A stretch of DNA of 64,000 nucleotides from Gammaproteobacteria bacterium (GTDB lineage Bacteria > Pseudomonadota > Gammaproteobacteria > Burkholderiales > Rhodocyclaceae), in contig JAHJVE010000023.1 of assembly GCA_018828385.1 (NCBI GenBank), positions 1-64,000 of the forward strand, given 5' to 3'. Below the pieces are notes generated by a model. The model was not told the origin of the DNA. It worked only from the letters and a program-made list of their open reading frames with translations, and searched no databases. Both the position numbers and the translations under genes were made by a program. Of this stretch, positions 28,099 through 37,078 are shown piece after piece. Numbering within the stretch: the first letter of the stretch is position 1; each line of letters opens with the position of its first letter.

Positions 28099-28538
28099 CA
28101 ATAGTCCTCCAGCCGTTCGCCGGGCATGGCGTACTGCACGCGCTGGTACAGGGGGAAGACCGTCGTGTAGCCCGGAACCGGCACGGGGTCCGTGCCCGCC
28201 AGGTGCGGGTACACATACATGACGAGATCGGGGTTGGGCAGGCGCTGGAACTGGCGATAAACCTCGTTGCGCGCCGTGCGCGTGTAGCGCATCTGCTCGA
28301 CGGGCGCAGCCTGCACATCGGCGTCGGTCAGCGGCCGGCGCAGGCTCTGGCGCGCGTCGAGCAACTGCCGGCGCGCGACCTGGCCGGTGCCACTGCCGCC
28401 GCCACCCGTTTCCTGCTGCCAGATGTCCATCATGGTGCGGTCGCTATGGGTCAGCAGTTCTTCCTTGCTGGTGGCGCAACCGCTGAGCACGGCGACGGCC
28501 GCGGCCAGCGCGAGGCCCTTAATCGAGTTCGAGCGCAT
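28098..28538 (-). CDS. ICE conjugation lipoprotein, PFL_4705 family (TIGR03751), TraV-like
   Basis: From the ATG at 28538 the protein has 146 residues with a lipobox (LALAAAVAVLSGC; Cys at 20). The C-terminus NPDLVMYVYPHLAGTDPVPVPGYTTVFPLYQRVQYAMPGE matches TIGR03751. It should be the outer-membrane core lipoprotein of the channel, like TraV/VirB7. Its start overlaps the end of the TraB-like gene by 20 bp. Confidence 0.9.
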   Translation of the reverse strand: MRSNSIKGLALAAAVAVLSGCATSKEELLTHSDRTMMDIWQQETGGGGSGTGQVARRQLLDARQSLRRPLTDADVQAAPVEQMRYTRTARNEVYRQFQRLPNPDLVMYVYPHLAGTDPVPVPGYTTVFPLYQRVQYAMPGERLEDY

Positions 28539-29937
28539 GGCTTTCTCCTGCACGGTGATCGACGCGCCGGCCTTCGGGGTCGTGATCGATGGCCAGCGGC
28601 TTTTCGAGGTGGACGGCGACCTTGGCGCCTGGCTGCACATAGACGGCGGCGAAAGCCTGTCCGTAGAGCTTGTTGACCCAGGTCGACATGTCCCGGACGC
28701 CGCCCGCGAGGATCTGGCCGACTGCTTCCTTGCCGCTGATGCCCACGGTGCCGATGGCGCCGTCCGAGCCGACGTAGGACATGCGGCCGCTGTCGCTCTC
28801 GATGAGCGAGGCCACGCCGGCTCCGGCCGCGGTGATCAGAGCTTGCGACCCGAGGTACTGCTGGGCGTTGCTGCGCCGTTCGCCGCTGACGCACGGGATG
28901 CCGTGCGGGTCGCTGATCCAGCCCAGGCCGTCGCGCTGCTGGTTGTTCTGCTGGTTGCCTTCGCGGTCTTCGGGAATCGTGCGGATCGTGCCGTCGTTGA
29001 AGACGAAGGTGATGCTGCGAACCTGGCCGCGCACGCACGAGAGCGTCCAGTCGCCCGATGCGGTTCCGGAGAACACCGCGCCGGCCACGTCGGGAATGTC
29101 GATGCCGTTGGCAGTCAGATTGTCCGGCCCGACCAGCACCTTGAAGGGGTACGGATCGTTCACCGTCCCGTCGATCGGCACGCGCCCAATCAGCGCCGTC
29201 ATCGCCACGGAGCCCATCAGTGTCGAGTTGGTCGGCACGGTATAGACCGGCTTGGCGCTCTTGACGCCTGCCGCACCTGCGCCGGCGTTCGCCACGGTTT
29301 CCGCGGTGGTTTCCAGTGTGCTTTGTGCCGGGCCGAAGCTCGTCGGGAAGCTCATGCCGCTGCCTGCGCCACGACTGCCATTGCGGCCCTCGGCCTTCTT
29401 CGCGTCGTCCGGTTCGACCCAGCGCATGCCGCCTTCCATGCCGGCCTCGTCGCCGCCGCGCAGCCCCAGGCCCACCGGCAGATCAGCGTGACCGCCGCCG
29501 CGCCCGCCAATGCTGTCCAGGCGCCGCTGCAGGTCGGCGAGCAGCCCCTCGGTCTGCTGGCGCGCGCTGGCCGCCTGTTCCTGGTCGCGGCGCAGGTTGG
29601 AGCGCTCGGATTCGAGGGCCGAATTGATGCGCTGATCAATGGAGTTCTCCCGCTGGCGCAGCCGCTGGTTTTCCTCGCGCTGCGACTTGTTGTCGGTCAG
29701 CGCGGTCTGAAGCTCGGTGCGCAACTGTTTCACCTGGGCGACGAGCGTTGCCACGGTATCGCGCGGGGTATCGCCTTCGATGCCCAACGCCTTCATTTCC
29801 TCGGGCGTGAGCTTGGAGCCGGCATCCGCGGCGGGCGGTGCCGACGTGCTTCCGCCGGAGAACAGCCGGATGGCAACGAACAGCACCAGCAAGGCGACCG
29901 GGATCATCAGCCACTTGAGCAAGCCGTTACTGCGCAT
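28519..29937 (-). CDS. ICE conjugation protein, PFL_4704 family (TIGR03752), TraB/VirB10-like
   Basis: A 472-residue protein: N-terminal membrane helix (LLKWLMIPVALLVLFVAIRLF), a coiled-coil region (about 65-145, with LRTELQTALTDNKSQREENQRLRQ), then a VirB10-like beta-barrel domain (VYTVPTNSTLMGSVAMTALIGRVPI ... DPYPFKVLVGPDNLTANGI ... GAKVAVHLEKPLAID). It spans the envelope as the core of the secretion channel. Overlaps the TraK-like gene by 11 bp. Confidence 0.92.
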   Translation of the reverse strand: MRSNGLLKWLMIPVALLVLFVAIRLFSGGSTSAPPAADAGSKLTPEEMKALGIEGDTPRDTVATLVAQVKQLRTELQTALTDNKSQREENQRLRQRENSIDQRINSALESERSNLRRDQEQAASARQQTEGLLADLQRRLDSIGGRGGGHADLPVGLGLRGGDEAGMEGGMRWVEPDDAKKAEGRNGSRGAGSGMSFPTSFGPAQSTLETTAETVANAGAGAAGVKSAKPVYTVPTNSTLMGSVAMTALIGRVPIDGTVNDPYPFKVLVGPDNLTANGIDIPDVAGAVFSGTASGDWTLSCVRGQVRSITFVFNDGTIRTIPEDREGNQQNNQQRDGLGWISDPHGIPCVSGERRSNAQQYLGSQALITAAGAGVASLIESDSGRMSYVGSDGAIGTVGISGKEAVGQILAGGVRDMSTWVNKLYGQAFAAVYVQPGAKVAVHLEKPLAIDHDPEGRRVDHRAGESHALELD

Positions 29938-30844
29938 GGCGGGCCTCCTTGCCGTCGTCGGCTTCCGCTTCCGGCTGCGGCAGGAGCGCAGCCGGGTCGA
30001 AGCGGTGGATCGCCGGCAGCAGCGATTGCGCGAGGCCGTGCCCGCGCGTCACCAGGTACAGGACGGTCGTGTCCTCGGGCGTCCCGCGCGGGCCGAGCGC
30101 TTCGTGCTGGAAGGTGGCGGTGAGGAAATCGCCTTGCAGCACGCGCGGGTCGAGCGTGACCGAGCCGCTGCTGCTGTTGGTCAGACGCACGGCGGTGACC
30201 CACTGGTCTTCCAGACGCCACGACGCGAGAGCGACCGCGCGCACGGGCAGCGTCGGCATCAGCGTGCCGAGGTCGAGGCCACGGCGCAGGTTCACCCGCA
30301 TGACGCCCGGCAACGGCTCCACGGTGCGCAGCGGCGCGTAGAGGTTCTGCGCGGCAAAGCGCGTCAGGACGACCGGAACCGGCGTCTCGCGCCGCGCTGC
30401 CAGCGTACCTGCCTGATCCTGGGCGCGTGCCGGGGCCTCATCGGCACCGCCTGGCTGATCGCCATAGCGCGCCGGGGTGCTGCTGCCCTCGACGATGCGC
30501 ACCGGCTCCAGCTCGGCTTCGCCGTCCTTGGGCGGCTCGGCCGCGATGTCGAGCAGGATCAGCGCGCCCGTGTCGGCGTCCTGCAATTGCAGCCGCGTGG
30601 GCTCGATCGGCTCGCTGGCGCGCAGGTACACCGCGCCACCCGCGCTCTGCACGCGCAGGCGCTCGCCAACGCCCGCAGGCACTCCCACGCGGACGTTCCG
30701 ATCGATGAACACGATGCGCTCCTGGCCGACTTTCAGCGGCACCGCGAGCGGCATGCGTTCCCAGCGCAGAATCTCCACAGCATGGGAGACGGGTGCCGCG
30801 GCCGCGGCCAGCAGCCCCAGCAGCACGAGTACAGGATGCTTCAT
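29927..30844 (-). CDS. ICE conjugation protein, PFL_4703 family (TIGR03749), TraK/VirB9-like
   Basis: A 305-residue periplasmic protein with a signal peptide (PVLVLLGLLAAAAAPVSHAVEI). The mature N-terminus RWERMPLAVPLKVGQERIVFIDRNVRVGVPA and the later RLTNSSSGSVTLDPRVLQGDFL identify TIGR03749. It forms the outer-membrane core complex with the TraV- and TraB-like proteins encoded next to it. Confidence 0.9.
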   Translation of the reverse strand: MKHPVLVLLGLLAAAAAPVSHAVEILRWERMPLAVPLKVGQERIVFIDRNVRVGVPAGVGERLRVQSAGGAVYLRASEPIEPTRLQLQDADTGALILLDIAAEPPKDGEAELEPVRIVEGSSTPARYGDQPGGADEAPARAQDQAGTLAARRETPVPVVLTRFAAQNLYAPLRTVEPLPGVMRVNLRRGLDLGTLMPTLPVRAVALASWRLEDQWVTAVRLTNSSSGSVTLDPRVLQGDFLTATFQHEALGPRGTPEDTTVLYLVTRGHGLAQSLLPAIHRFDPAALLPQPEAEADDGKEARHAQ

Positions 30845-31533
30845 GGGGTGTTTCCTCCTTGGGGCGCTTGCGGAGACAGGCCGCCAGGCGCCGGGCGCGT
30901 CGGCTCCGGGGCGCTGATGCGCTGGGGGGCACCGTCGTAGCAGTCCAGCGCCAGGCCGAACGGGTTGCGGGCGGGGTCAACGTCCACCCGCGTGACCTTC
31001 ACCGGGTAGCGCACGAGCGCGCGCTTGACCTGCTCGGCGCCGTAGTACTCGTCGGCGGTGATGTCGAGCGTCACCACCCAGTCGCGGTCGGAGACCACGC
31101 GCACGCGCGCCGTGGGGTCGTCGCCGTAGCCGCGGCCGGGTATTTCGTAGATGCCGCGCACGCGCTGGCGCAGTTCGCCCGTGCTGCGGCGGTAGTCGTA
31201 GTCCGCGCGCAGGAAGGCCTGGCAGGACGGGGTGAGATACGGCGAGAGCGTATGGAGGTTGCGCGGGTAGTCCTCTTCGCCATTCGTCGGCCAGCGGTTG
31301 AGGGTCTGGAACACGTAGAACGTGAACGCATAGACCGATTCGGGCGGCACTTCCCACCACTTTCGGGTACTGCCGGAGCGCAGATCGGGCGGGACGTGGA
31401 TGGTCAGGTCGCGCGGCGCGCTCCACCAGCCGCCGCCCATGACCAGGGCGACGATGACCAGCGCACCGGCCCCCAGGCGAAGCGTCTTGATGTGCGCCTG
31501 CAGGTGGGTGATCTCATTCTTGAAGCGGCTCAT
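30841..31533 (-). CDS. ICE conjugation protein, PFL_4702 family (TIGR03746), TraE/VirB8-like
   Basis: The start at 31533 was chosen over a much longer frame: it is preceded by GGGGAGCACG and overlaps the upstream stop by 4 bp. The 230-residue protein has one helix (LGAGALVIVALVMGGGWWSA) and a periplasmic VirB8-like part (YAFTFYVFQTLNRWPTNGEEDYP ... VRVVSDRDWVVTLDITADEYYGAEQVKRALVRYPVKVTRVDV). It is part of the inner-membrane complex. Confidence 0.9.
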   Translation of the reverse strand: MSRFKNEITHLQAHIKTLRLGAGALVIVALVMGGGWWSAPRDLTIHVPPDLRSGSTRKWWEVPPESVYAFTFYVFQTLNRWPTNGEEDYPRNLHTLSPYLTPSCQAFLRADYDYRRSTGELRQRVRGIYEIPGRGYGDDPTARVRVVSDRDWVVTLDITADEYYGAEQVKRALVRYPVKVTRVDVDPARNPFGLALDCYDGAPQRISAPEPTRPAPGGLSPQAPQGGNTP

Positions 31534-31940
31534 CGTGCTCCCCTTGAGGCAGACCTTCGGGTGGACCAGAAGCCGGAACGCGAGATCAGCACGTGGCCGC
31601 CTACCCATCCCGCCATCAGCGGATGGCGCGTGGCAATGCGCCATTGCAGTTGCCGGTACAGCCAGGTGTCGGGGCGCCCGCGCTTGAGGCGGCGCAGGAT
31701 GCCGCCGCCGATGAAGACGCCCAGGGCCACGCCCAGCACGACGAACGTCGGCGCGATGGCGATCGTGCGGAACACCCAGGACAGCGGCGCGCCGACCAGC
31801 ATGCCGGCGGCGCCGGACAGGCCGCAGCAGATCCACAGTTCGTCGGCGGTGAGGCCGCGCACGACCATGGGGTGGCGGTTGAGCCGGTGCGGAAGGAACG
31901 TGACCGTCCCGTCCGCACGGACGTGCTGCTGCTCGGACAT
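31530..31940 (-). CDS. ICE conjugation protein, PFL_4701-type (TIGR03750), TraL-like
   Basis: A 136-residue membrane protein: the basic cytoplasmic start TVTFLPHRLNRHPMVVRGLTADELW, then two helices (CCGLSGAAGMLVGAPLSWVFRTIAIAPTFVVLGVALGVFIGG) and a basic C-terminus. The pattern and position before the TraE-like gene are those of TIGR03750, corresponding to TraL/VirB3. Confidence 0.88.
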   Translation of the reverse strand: MSEQQHVRADGTVTFLPHRLNRHPMVVRGLTADELWICCGLSGAAGMLVGAPLSWVFRTIAIAPTFVVLGVALGVFIGGGILRRLKRGRPDTWLYRQLQWRIATRHPLMAGWVGGHVLISRSGFWSTRRSASRGAR

Positions 31941-31952
31941 ACCGGCCTCGCC

Positions 31953-32312
31953 TTACAGGATGCCGGTGGCTTCGGTGAGCAGCCAGATGCCGATCACGAG
32001 CAGCACGGCACCGATCGCGACGGTGAGGCCGAACTGGCCCCAGGTCTTGCGGCCGGTGTGGATTTCGGCGTAGGTGCCGTAGGCGTGGTAGCAAACGCCG
32101 ATAAACATCGACGCCACGACCAAGAGGGCCACGAGCATGATGATGTCGTAGCCATAGTTCCTGATCGTTTCCATGATGCCGTTGCCAGTGCCGCGGGTCG
32201 GGTTTTCCAACTGCGGCAAGCCTTGCGCGAACGACAGCGCGGGCAGCGCGGCGGAGCCCAGTGCCACAGCGGCGCGCTGGGCAAGGCGGGAACGGAGGAT
32301 GCGGTTTTGCAT
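31953..32312 (-). CDS. ICE pilin-like protein (TIGR03745)
   Basis: A 119-residue protein with a signal peptide (AAVALGSAALPALSFAQG) followed by a short polar stretch and two long hydrophobic helices (IIMLVALLVVASMFIGVCYHAYGTY and GLTVAIGAVLLVIGIWLLTEATGI). This is the VirB2/TraA pilin pattern and matches TIGR03745. It probably forms the conjugative pilus. Confidence 0.88.
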   Translation of the reverse strand: MQNRILRSRLAQRAAVALGSAALPALSFAQGLPQLENPTRGTGNGIMETIRNYGYDIIMLVALLVVASMFIGVCYHAYGTYAEIHTGRKTWGQFGLTVAIGAVLLVIGIWLLTEATGIL

Positions 32313-32328
32313 GGTCGTGCCTTTCAGG

Positions 32329-32562
32329 TCAGGAGAGGAGGAAGAAGCTCAGGACGAGGTACATCGCGACGAAGCGGATGCAGACGCCGAGGAACTGGCG
32401 CTGGTTGAGGCGGCTCTCGGACCACCCCACGTAGGCCGTTCGGATGGCCCAGACGCCCCAGACGAGGAGCACCGCGAACACGGCGCCGACCAGGACGGTC
32501 GCCATCGCCGAAGGCGCGATGCCGCTGTTGGCTTGAAATGCCGAGACCTGGGCGCCGTTCAT
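32329..32562 (-). CDS. ICE conjugation small membrane protein (TIGR03758)
   Basis: A 77-residue protein with two hydrophobic helices (AMATVLVGAVFAVLLVWGVWAI and GVCIRFVAMYLVLSFFLL). It starts inside the end of the RAQPRD gene (4-bp overlap). Size and place match the TIGR03758 family of ICEclc-type elements. It may be a second pilin or pilin-assembly component. Confidence 0.85.
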   Translation of the reverse strand: MNGAQVSAFQANSGIAPSAMATVLVGAVFAVLLVWGVWAIRTAYVGWSESRLNQRQFLGVCIRFVAMYLVLSFFLLS

Positions 32563-32939
32563 GGCTTGGCTTCCGTAGTCGTCGGCGATGGCGAAGCGGA
32601 CCGCTCGGTGCGGTAGTCGCTGGCCAGTTCGGAGGGGTCGCGCGGCTGGGCACGCGACGGTGTGAGATGGGCCTGGATGCCGGCGCGCACGCGCGCCAAG
32701 TCAGCCAGCAACCGCGGGTAATCGAAGTGGTAGCGCTCGCCCGGCTGGATGGGGGCACGCGCGGCGCTGTCGGCGACGGTGCGCTCCAGCGCGTCGAGTT
32801 GGCGCAGCGCGGCGACCAGCTCCTGGCGCTGTGCGGGGGACTCGGCCAACGCCATCGGGGACTGACCCAGCAGCAGGGCCGTCACGAGAAAAATGGGCAC
32901 GCCGCGATGCGCGGCGCGCTGCCAGATCGGAGCCAACAT
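32559..32939 (-). CDS. RAQPRD family ICE protein (TIGR01690)
   Basis: A 126-residue exported protein: signal segment (GVPIFLVTALLLGQSPMALAES) and helical mature part containing LTPSRAQPRDPSELASDYR, which holds the eponymous RAQPRD motif. Conserved in ICEs of this kind; exact role unknown. First gene of the long unit running left to the DsbA-like gene, and the shared TTGTTTGCTG box lies upstream. Confidence 0.92.
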   Translation of the reverse strand: MLAPIWQRAAHRGVPIFLVTALLLGQSPMALAESPAQRQELVAALRQLDALERTVADSAARAPIQPGERYHFDYPRLLADLARVRAGIQAHLTPSRAQPRDPSELASDYRTERSASPSPTTTEAKP

Positions 32940-32995
32940 CGCGCCATTCCTGTGTGATCAGAATAGTGCGATGGTGGAGTTCAGGGTGACTGCAG

Positions 32996-33010
32996 GCAGC
33001 AAACAATAGG
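32996..33010 (-). promoter_or_regulatory. shared transfer-unit upstream box, copy 2
   Basis: Leftward-strand CCTATTGTTTGCTGC, about 60 bp before the RAQPRD gene. It is the second of three near-identical boxes in front of transfer operons. Between it and the gene, CTATTCTGATCA resembles a -10 region; the first copy has GCTCTGATCA at the comparable place. Confidence 0.5.
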
Positions 33011-33147
33011 AAACTGCGCTGATCGGTTTGATTGGCAGCGTGCGTCCAGTTCGCTCAGGGAGTGGTCGTCAGGCCAGAATTCAAGAAGGGAATTTCCACC
33101 GGCCGCGTGGCAAAATATCAACGCTCTTACAAAGATCCAGGATAAAA

Positions 33148-34077
33148 ATGCAAGGACTGACCTTTAGAACTGATCAAGATTTTGAGGAAATTTGCTGCTA
33201 CCTCATGAGGGACTGGGTCGCGCGGAATATGAGGTATGACGTGCAATTCAGAAGATACGGCGGAAATGGGCAAAGGCAGCATGGCATTGACATTTTTCCT
33301 GCCGTTGGCGGCTACTCAGTGTTTGGGCAGGCAAAATTTGTTAATCAACTAAACTCTACAGACGTTACGGCTGAGTTGAGTAAGACCGATTCCTTCCCTG
33401 AGCCGATTGGTTGTTATGTGATTTTCACAACGGCAAATCGCCATACCAGCATAAATCATCATCAGTTCCATGGCACTCAACACAAAAGGCTGGATGGATC
33501 GACTTTTCCGGTTCACGTGGTCTATTGGGGTGAAATTTCTGATATTAGTTTTATCCCACAAGATGTCTGTAAGAGAATTTTCCCATCAGCATTTCAAGTT
33601 GCCAGGAGCGCATTAACGCCTCAGCAGATGGCGGATTCCATAGCCACACTTCAAAATATTGTTCCTTCATATTTCAGGTCTGACTTTCTCGACTGGCTCG
33701 AAACATGGGACTTTTCATGTGGTTACATTCCATCTGTGCATTATGACGCCGTGGACAATCTTTACATTGAGTTGGATCGGGTAGGATGGGGAATGAAGGG
33801 TGTCAATGATTTTTTATATGCCCAAGGTCGCATTGACTTATCTCGTGCGCTTCCGGCTGGCGATGCCTTCTTTTATGCTCTCACTGAATTTCGAGATTCA
33901 ATATATAACTACATAGCTTTTGTACGCGGACAGGATGGGCAGGGCTACGTTACATTGCAAGGAATGGATGGGCGCGGCGCAACAGATTTCCCAAAGATTA
34001 CAGAGCAGTGGAGCATGAGGGCGCGCCATTTGGCCAATATGTATCGCGAGAAAATCCTTGGTCAGCAAATTCAATAA
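33148..34077 (+). CDS. PD-(D/E)XK nuclease-like protein inserted in the transfer block
   Basis: From the ATG at 33148 (behind AGGATAA) it has 309 residues. The N-terminal ~130 residues look like a restriction-endonuclease fold: DFEEICCYLMRDW helix, YDVQFRRYGGNGQRQHGIDIFP, and SVFGQAKF, giving the D-x(n)-QxK catalytic pattern of Mrr-type nucleases. The C-terminal part is unrecognised. Its AT content is clearly higher than its neighbours, it runs against the surrounding operons, and it separates RAQPRD from TIGR03747, so it was acquired separately. A stand-alone defence or restriction role is likely but not shown. Confidence 0.7.
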   Translation: MQGLTFRTDQDFEEICCYLMRDWVARNMRYDVQFRRYGGNGQRQHGIDIFPAVGGYSVFGQAKFVNQLNSTDVTAELSKTDSFPEPIGCYVIFTTANRHTSINHHQFHGTQHKRLDGSTFPVHVVYWGEISDISFIPQDVCKRIFPSAFQVARSALTPQQMADSIATLQNIVPSYFRSDFLDWLETWDFSCGYIPSVHYDAVDNLYIELDRVGWGMKGVNDFLYAQGRIDLSRALPAGDAFFYALTEFRDSIYNYIAFVRGQDGQGYVTLQGMDGRGATDFPKITEQWSMRARHLANMYREKILGQQIQ

Positions 34078-34123
34078 ATAAGAAATACTGAATGAGTTGC
34101 CTAATGATCTGGTTTCTCTGTCA

Positions 34124-34885
34124 TCACAAGTATTTTTTGAAGCTGCCCGCAGTCAGGCTCACGGCCAGTCCCAGCAAGGCTGCGCTGGGCAGCAGGATCA
34201 GCAGTGGATGCACAGAGATCGGCAAGGCCAGGTACGTGACCCACGGCAGCACGGCCAGCGGCATCAGGCTCGCCTTCGCGCGGTGGTAGATGAAGCCGGA
34301 TTCCCGGCCTGCGCCGAACCGGCGCACGTCCCGCCGCACAAGACCGTCGATCAGGCCGACGAACGCCGCGGTGCAGATCAGCGGCAACGTGAGCACCAGA
34401 ACCAGCAGGCGCACCAGAAACGTGAGGGTGGTGAAGGCCGCGGCAATCAGGTAGTTCTCGGTCCAGACATAGACCTGGCTGATGTAGTAGCGAAAGTTGC
34501 GCCCCCCGTCCTGGATCCTCCCGTGGCTCGGCGCGCGGGCGCGCTCGGCGGTCTGGCTCATGCGCTCCAGCAGCCCGGAGCGAACGAATACCCATTCGTA
34601 GCCGGTATCCACCAGTTCGTGCGCGGTGCGCCCCGGCTCCTGCACGACGACGCTGCGCGTGAAGTGGCTGGACAGGTGCCCCAGTTCGTACTGCAACATC
34701 TGCTGCGAGTGCCGCCAGCCCTGGTCCTTCCAGAACAGGTGCATGCCGACGCACTCCACGACGATCGAGAACAGCAGCGAGCCGATCAGCACCCCGAGCA
34801 GCCGGAACGGCAAGGTGATGGTGCCGACGATCAGGCCCTGGCGCTGGTTCTGCTCCCGTTGTGCAGTCGAGGCGGCGTCCTTCAT
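34124..34885 (-). CDS. ICE conjugation membrane protein (TIGR03747, PFL_4697 family)
   Basis: A 253-residue protein with a helix near the N-terminus (LIVGTITLPFRLLGVLIGSLLFSIVVECVGMHLF) and three or more further helices in the C-terminal half (VRLLVLVLTLPLICTAAFVGLIDGLV ... LPISVHPLLILLPSAALLGLAVSLTAGSF). Place after traD and sequence pattern match TIGR03747. Last gene of the 40.2-34.1 kb unit; start overlaps the traD stop by 4 bp. Confidence 0.85.
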   Translation of the reverse strand: MKDAASTAQREQNQRQGLIVGTITLPFRLLGVLIGSLLFSIVVECVGMHLFWKDQGWRHSQQMLQYELGHLSSHFTRSVVVQEPGRTAHELVDTGYEWVFVRSGLLERMSQTAERARAPSHGRIQDGGRNFRYYISQVYVWTENYLIAAAFTTLTFLVRLLVLVLTLPLICTAAFVGLIDGLVRRDVRRFGAGRESGFIYHRAKASLMPLAVLPWVTYLALPISVHPLLILLPSAALLGLAVSLTAGSFKKYL

Positions 34886-37074
34886 GGCGAGGCCTTGTTG
34901 CCGGTGTCCTCGTCGGTGGCAATGGCCACCGCGGGAGGTTCGGCCGCAGCGGCGTCATCCAGCAGGTCGTCGGGCAGGCCCGTGTCCTGCAAGGCGGGGG
35001 AACTGGTGAACTCCCACCACTGCGTCGCTTCGCTGTAGCTCTGGCGCATGTACCCGGCCAGTTGCTGCAAGTCTGCCGGCATCACTTCGTCCGGGTCCGG
35101 CGCCGGCAGCGGCATGCGCACTTTCCAAAGCTGGCCGCCCTGCAGCAACGCGAAGCACTGGCCTTTCGGCAGGCCGACGACGTGCGACGGCTCGATCATC
35201 GGCACGCTGGACATGCTGATGCGGTCCTGAGTGTTCGACGTGAAATCCGTCGCCCCGCGAATGTCCGAGCTGTCGGTCGCGCCGCTGACGATGGTGGTCG
35301 TATAGACCTCGACCTTCGGCAATTGCCGGGTCAGCAGTTCGGCGGTCGCGGTCTCGCGCACGCGCAGCATGAACAGGTTGTTGAAATTCCCGATCACCTG
35401 GCCTGCCTTCGCGCGGTTGCCGATGCGGGCCTCGATGTCCGACAGGGTCTGCGTGTACGCAGTGACTTGCAGGCCGGCACCGCCGCCCTTGTTGATCAGC
35501 GGGATGAACTCGTCGCCCATCAATTCGTTGAACTCGTCGGCATGGACGTTGATCGGCACGCGCGCACCGGCCGATGCGCCCGGCAGGCCATCGTCGATCC
35601 CATGCTTGTAGATATGCCCGGCGACCGACACGAGATCGCTGAACATCGAGTTGCCGACCGCGGTGGCGACCTCGGCGTCGGAGAGCGCATCCAGGCCCAC
35701 ATAGACGATGGCCCTCTTACGGATGATCTGCATCCAGTCGAAGATCGGGCGCGGGTCGGCCAGGTCGGAGTAGTTCGGGGCCAGGAGCTGCGCGATCTTG
35801 CCGCTAGTGAGCTTCTCCAGCAGCGGCAGCAGCGATGCGACGATCTTGTCGAAGTACGTCTTGTCGTAGCGAACCGCCGAGCGCAGGCCATCCAGCACCG
35901 GGTCGTAGTTGCGCGCCTGCGAGAGGTACTGCTCCAGCGCCACCACGCGCTTCTCGCGCCCGATCATGTTGCGCGGGATGTTCTTCTCGTTGAGCTTGGC
36001 CTCGATCTGGACGATCACCTCCCAGGCCTTGGGCTCGGTCTTGGCGAAGTAATGCTGGGCGTACTCGATGAACAGCGCGTCGATGTTGATGACGTGCCGT
36101 TGGATCAGCATGTAGTCGGGCCGCTGTCCCAGCTCCACCAGGGCGCGGGCAATGATGTTGACGAACCGCCACGCAAACTCTCGGAAGGCGGCCGAGTTGC
36201 CTTCACCGGAAAGCTGCCCCGCAACGCGGGTGGCGACTTCCGATATACGCCCGAATCGCCCCACGGCGTTGTAGCGCGCGGAGATGTCCGGCCATCCCAG
36301 GTGGAAGACGTAGAACTCGCCTTCGCGGCCGGCGCGCTTAGCCTCGACGTACATCCGCTTCAGGAGATCGGCATCGCCCTTGGGGTCAATGACGATCACC
36401 ACCTCGTGCTCGCCCGCGGCGTTCACGCGCCGGATGTCCTGGGTCACGAATAGTTCGGCCAGCCGGGTCTTGCCGACGCGCGTCGTGCCCAGCACCAGCG
36501 AGTGGCCGACGCGCTCGCCCAGCGGCAGGCTGACGTCCATCTCCTCGGGTTCGATGCCGTGCAGGCGCGGCAGGCCGCCCACAGGCGGCAACGGCCGCAC
36601 CGGGTTGAAAGGTACGTCCCAGCCGGTGAGTTTCGACAGCCGGGACAGCGGGAACGGCGCGTACTCCAGCCGTTCTTCCAGCCGTCGCGCCAGCCGGTAG
36701 GCTGGTGTGGGCTCGACGTAGCGGCGGAACTCCGGCCGGTACGTTTGCATGAGCCTATGGGTGTGCTTCTGCTCCCACAGGAACCCGCGCCCCACGAACA
36801 GCCGCTGCTGGCTGACCGGCACGTCCTTGCTGGTCATCACGTAGCGCGGCAGGCGGCGGATGTTGCGCCGGTAGCGCAGGATGACGCGGGCATCGCGGTA
36901 GCGGATGGCACCGTAGGCGCCGAACGCCAGCGCGCTGCCGACGCCCATGGACGGGCTCAGCGCGAGCGACCATGGGGCCACCAGGGACAGAAACGCGGCG
37001 CCCGCGCATGCGGCAACGGTGTATAGCTCCACCGCTGGGCGAAGCAGTACCTCGACCGGCTGTTTCCCCGACAT
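34882..37074 (-). CDS. traD: conjugative coupling protein TraD (SXT/PFL type, TIGR03743)
   Basis: A 730-residue VirD4-type ATPase. Two N-terminal helices (AACAGAAFLSLVAPWSLALSPSMGVGSALAFGAYG), Walker A VLGTTRVGKTRLAELF (about residue 195), Walker B EVVIVIDPKGDADLL nearby, and VHADEFNELMGDEFIPLINKGGGAG further on. It links the TraI-DNA complex to the secretion channel. Walker A reads GTTRVGKT. The acidic/Pro-rich C-terminal tail is typical. Confidence 0.93.
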   Translation of the reverse strand: MSGKQPVEVLLRPAVELYTVAACAGAAFLSLVAPWSLALSPSMGVGSALAFGAYGAIRYRDARVILRYRRNIRRLPRYVMTSKDVPVSQQRLFVGRGFLWEQKHTHRLMQTYRPEFRRYVEPTPAYRLARRLEERLEYAPFPLSRLSKLTGWDVPFNPVRPLPPVGGLPRLHGIEPEEMDVSLPLGERVGHSLVLGTTRVGKTRLAELFVTQDIRRVNAAGEHEVVIVIDPKGDADLLKRMYVEAKRAGREGEFYVFHLGWPDISARYNAVGRFGRISEVATRVAGQLSGEGNSAAFREFAWRFVNIIARALVELGQRPDYMLIQRHVINIDALFIEYAQHYFAKTEPKAWEVIVQIEAKLNEKNIPRNMIGREKRVVALEQYLSQARNYDPVLDGLRSAVRYDKTYFDKIVASLLPLLEKLTSGKIAQLLAPNYSDLADPRPIFDWMQIIRKRAIVYVGLDALSDAEVATAVGNSMFSDLVSVAGHIYKHGIDDGLPGASAGARVPINVHADEFNELMGDEFIPLINKGGGAGLQVTAYTQTLSDIEARIGNRAKAGQVIGNFNNLFMLRVRETATAELLTRQLPKVEVYTTTIVSGATDSSDIRGATDFTSNTQDRISMSSVPMIEPSHVVGLPKGQCFALLQGGQLWKVRMPLPAPDPDEVMPADLQQLAGYMRQSYSEATQWWEFTSSPALQDTGLPDDLLDDAAAAEPPAVAIATDEDTGNKASP

Positions 37075-37078
37075 GGCT

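Noticed and set aside
26497-28104. Rightward frame opposite the VirB4-like ATPase
   Set aside because: No recognisable domain, and the leftward frame has Walker motifs.
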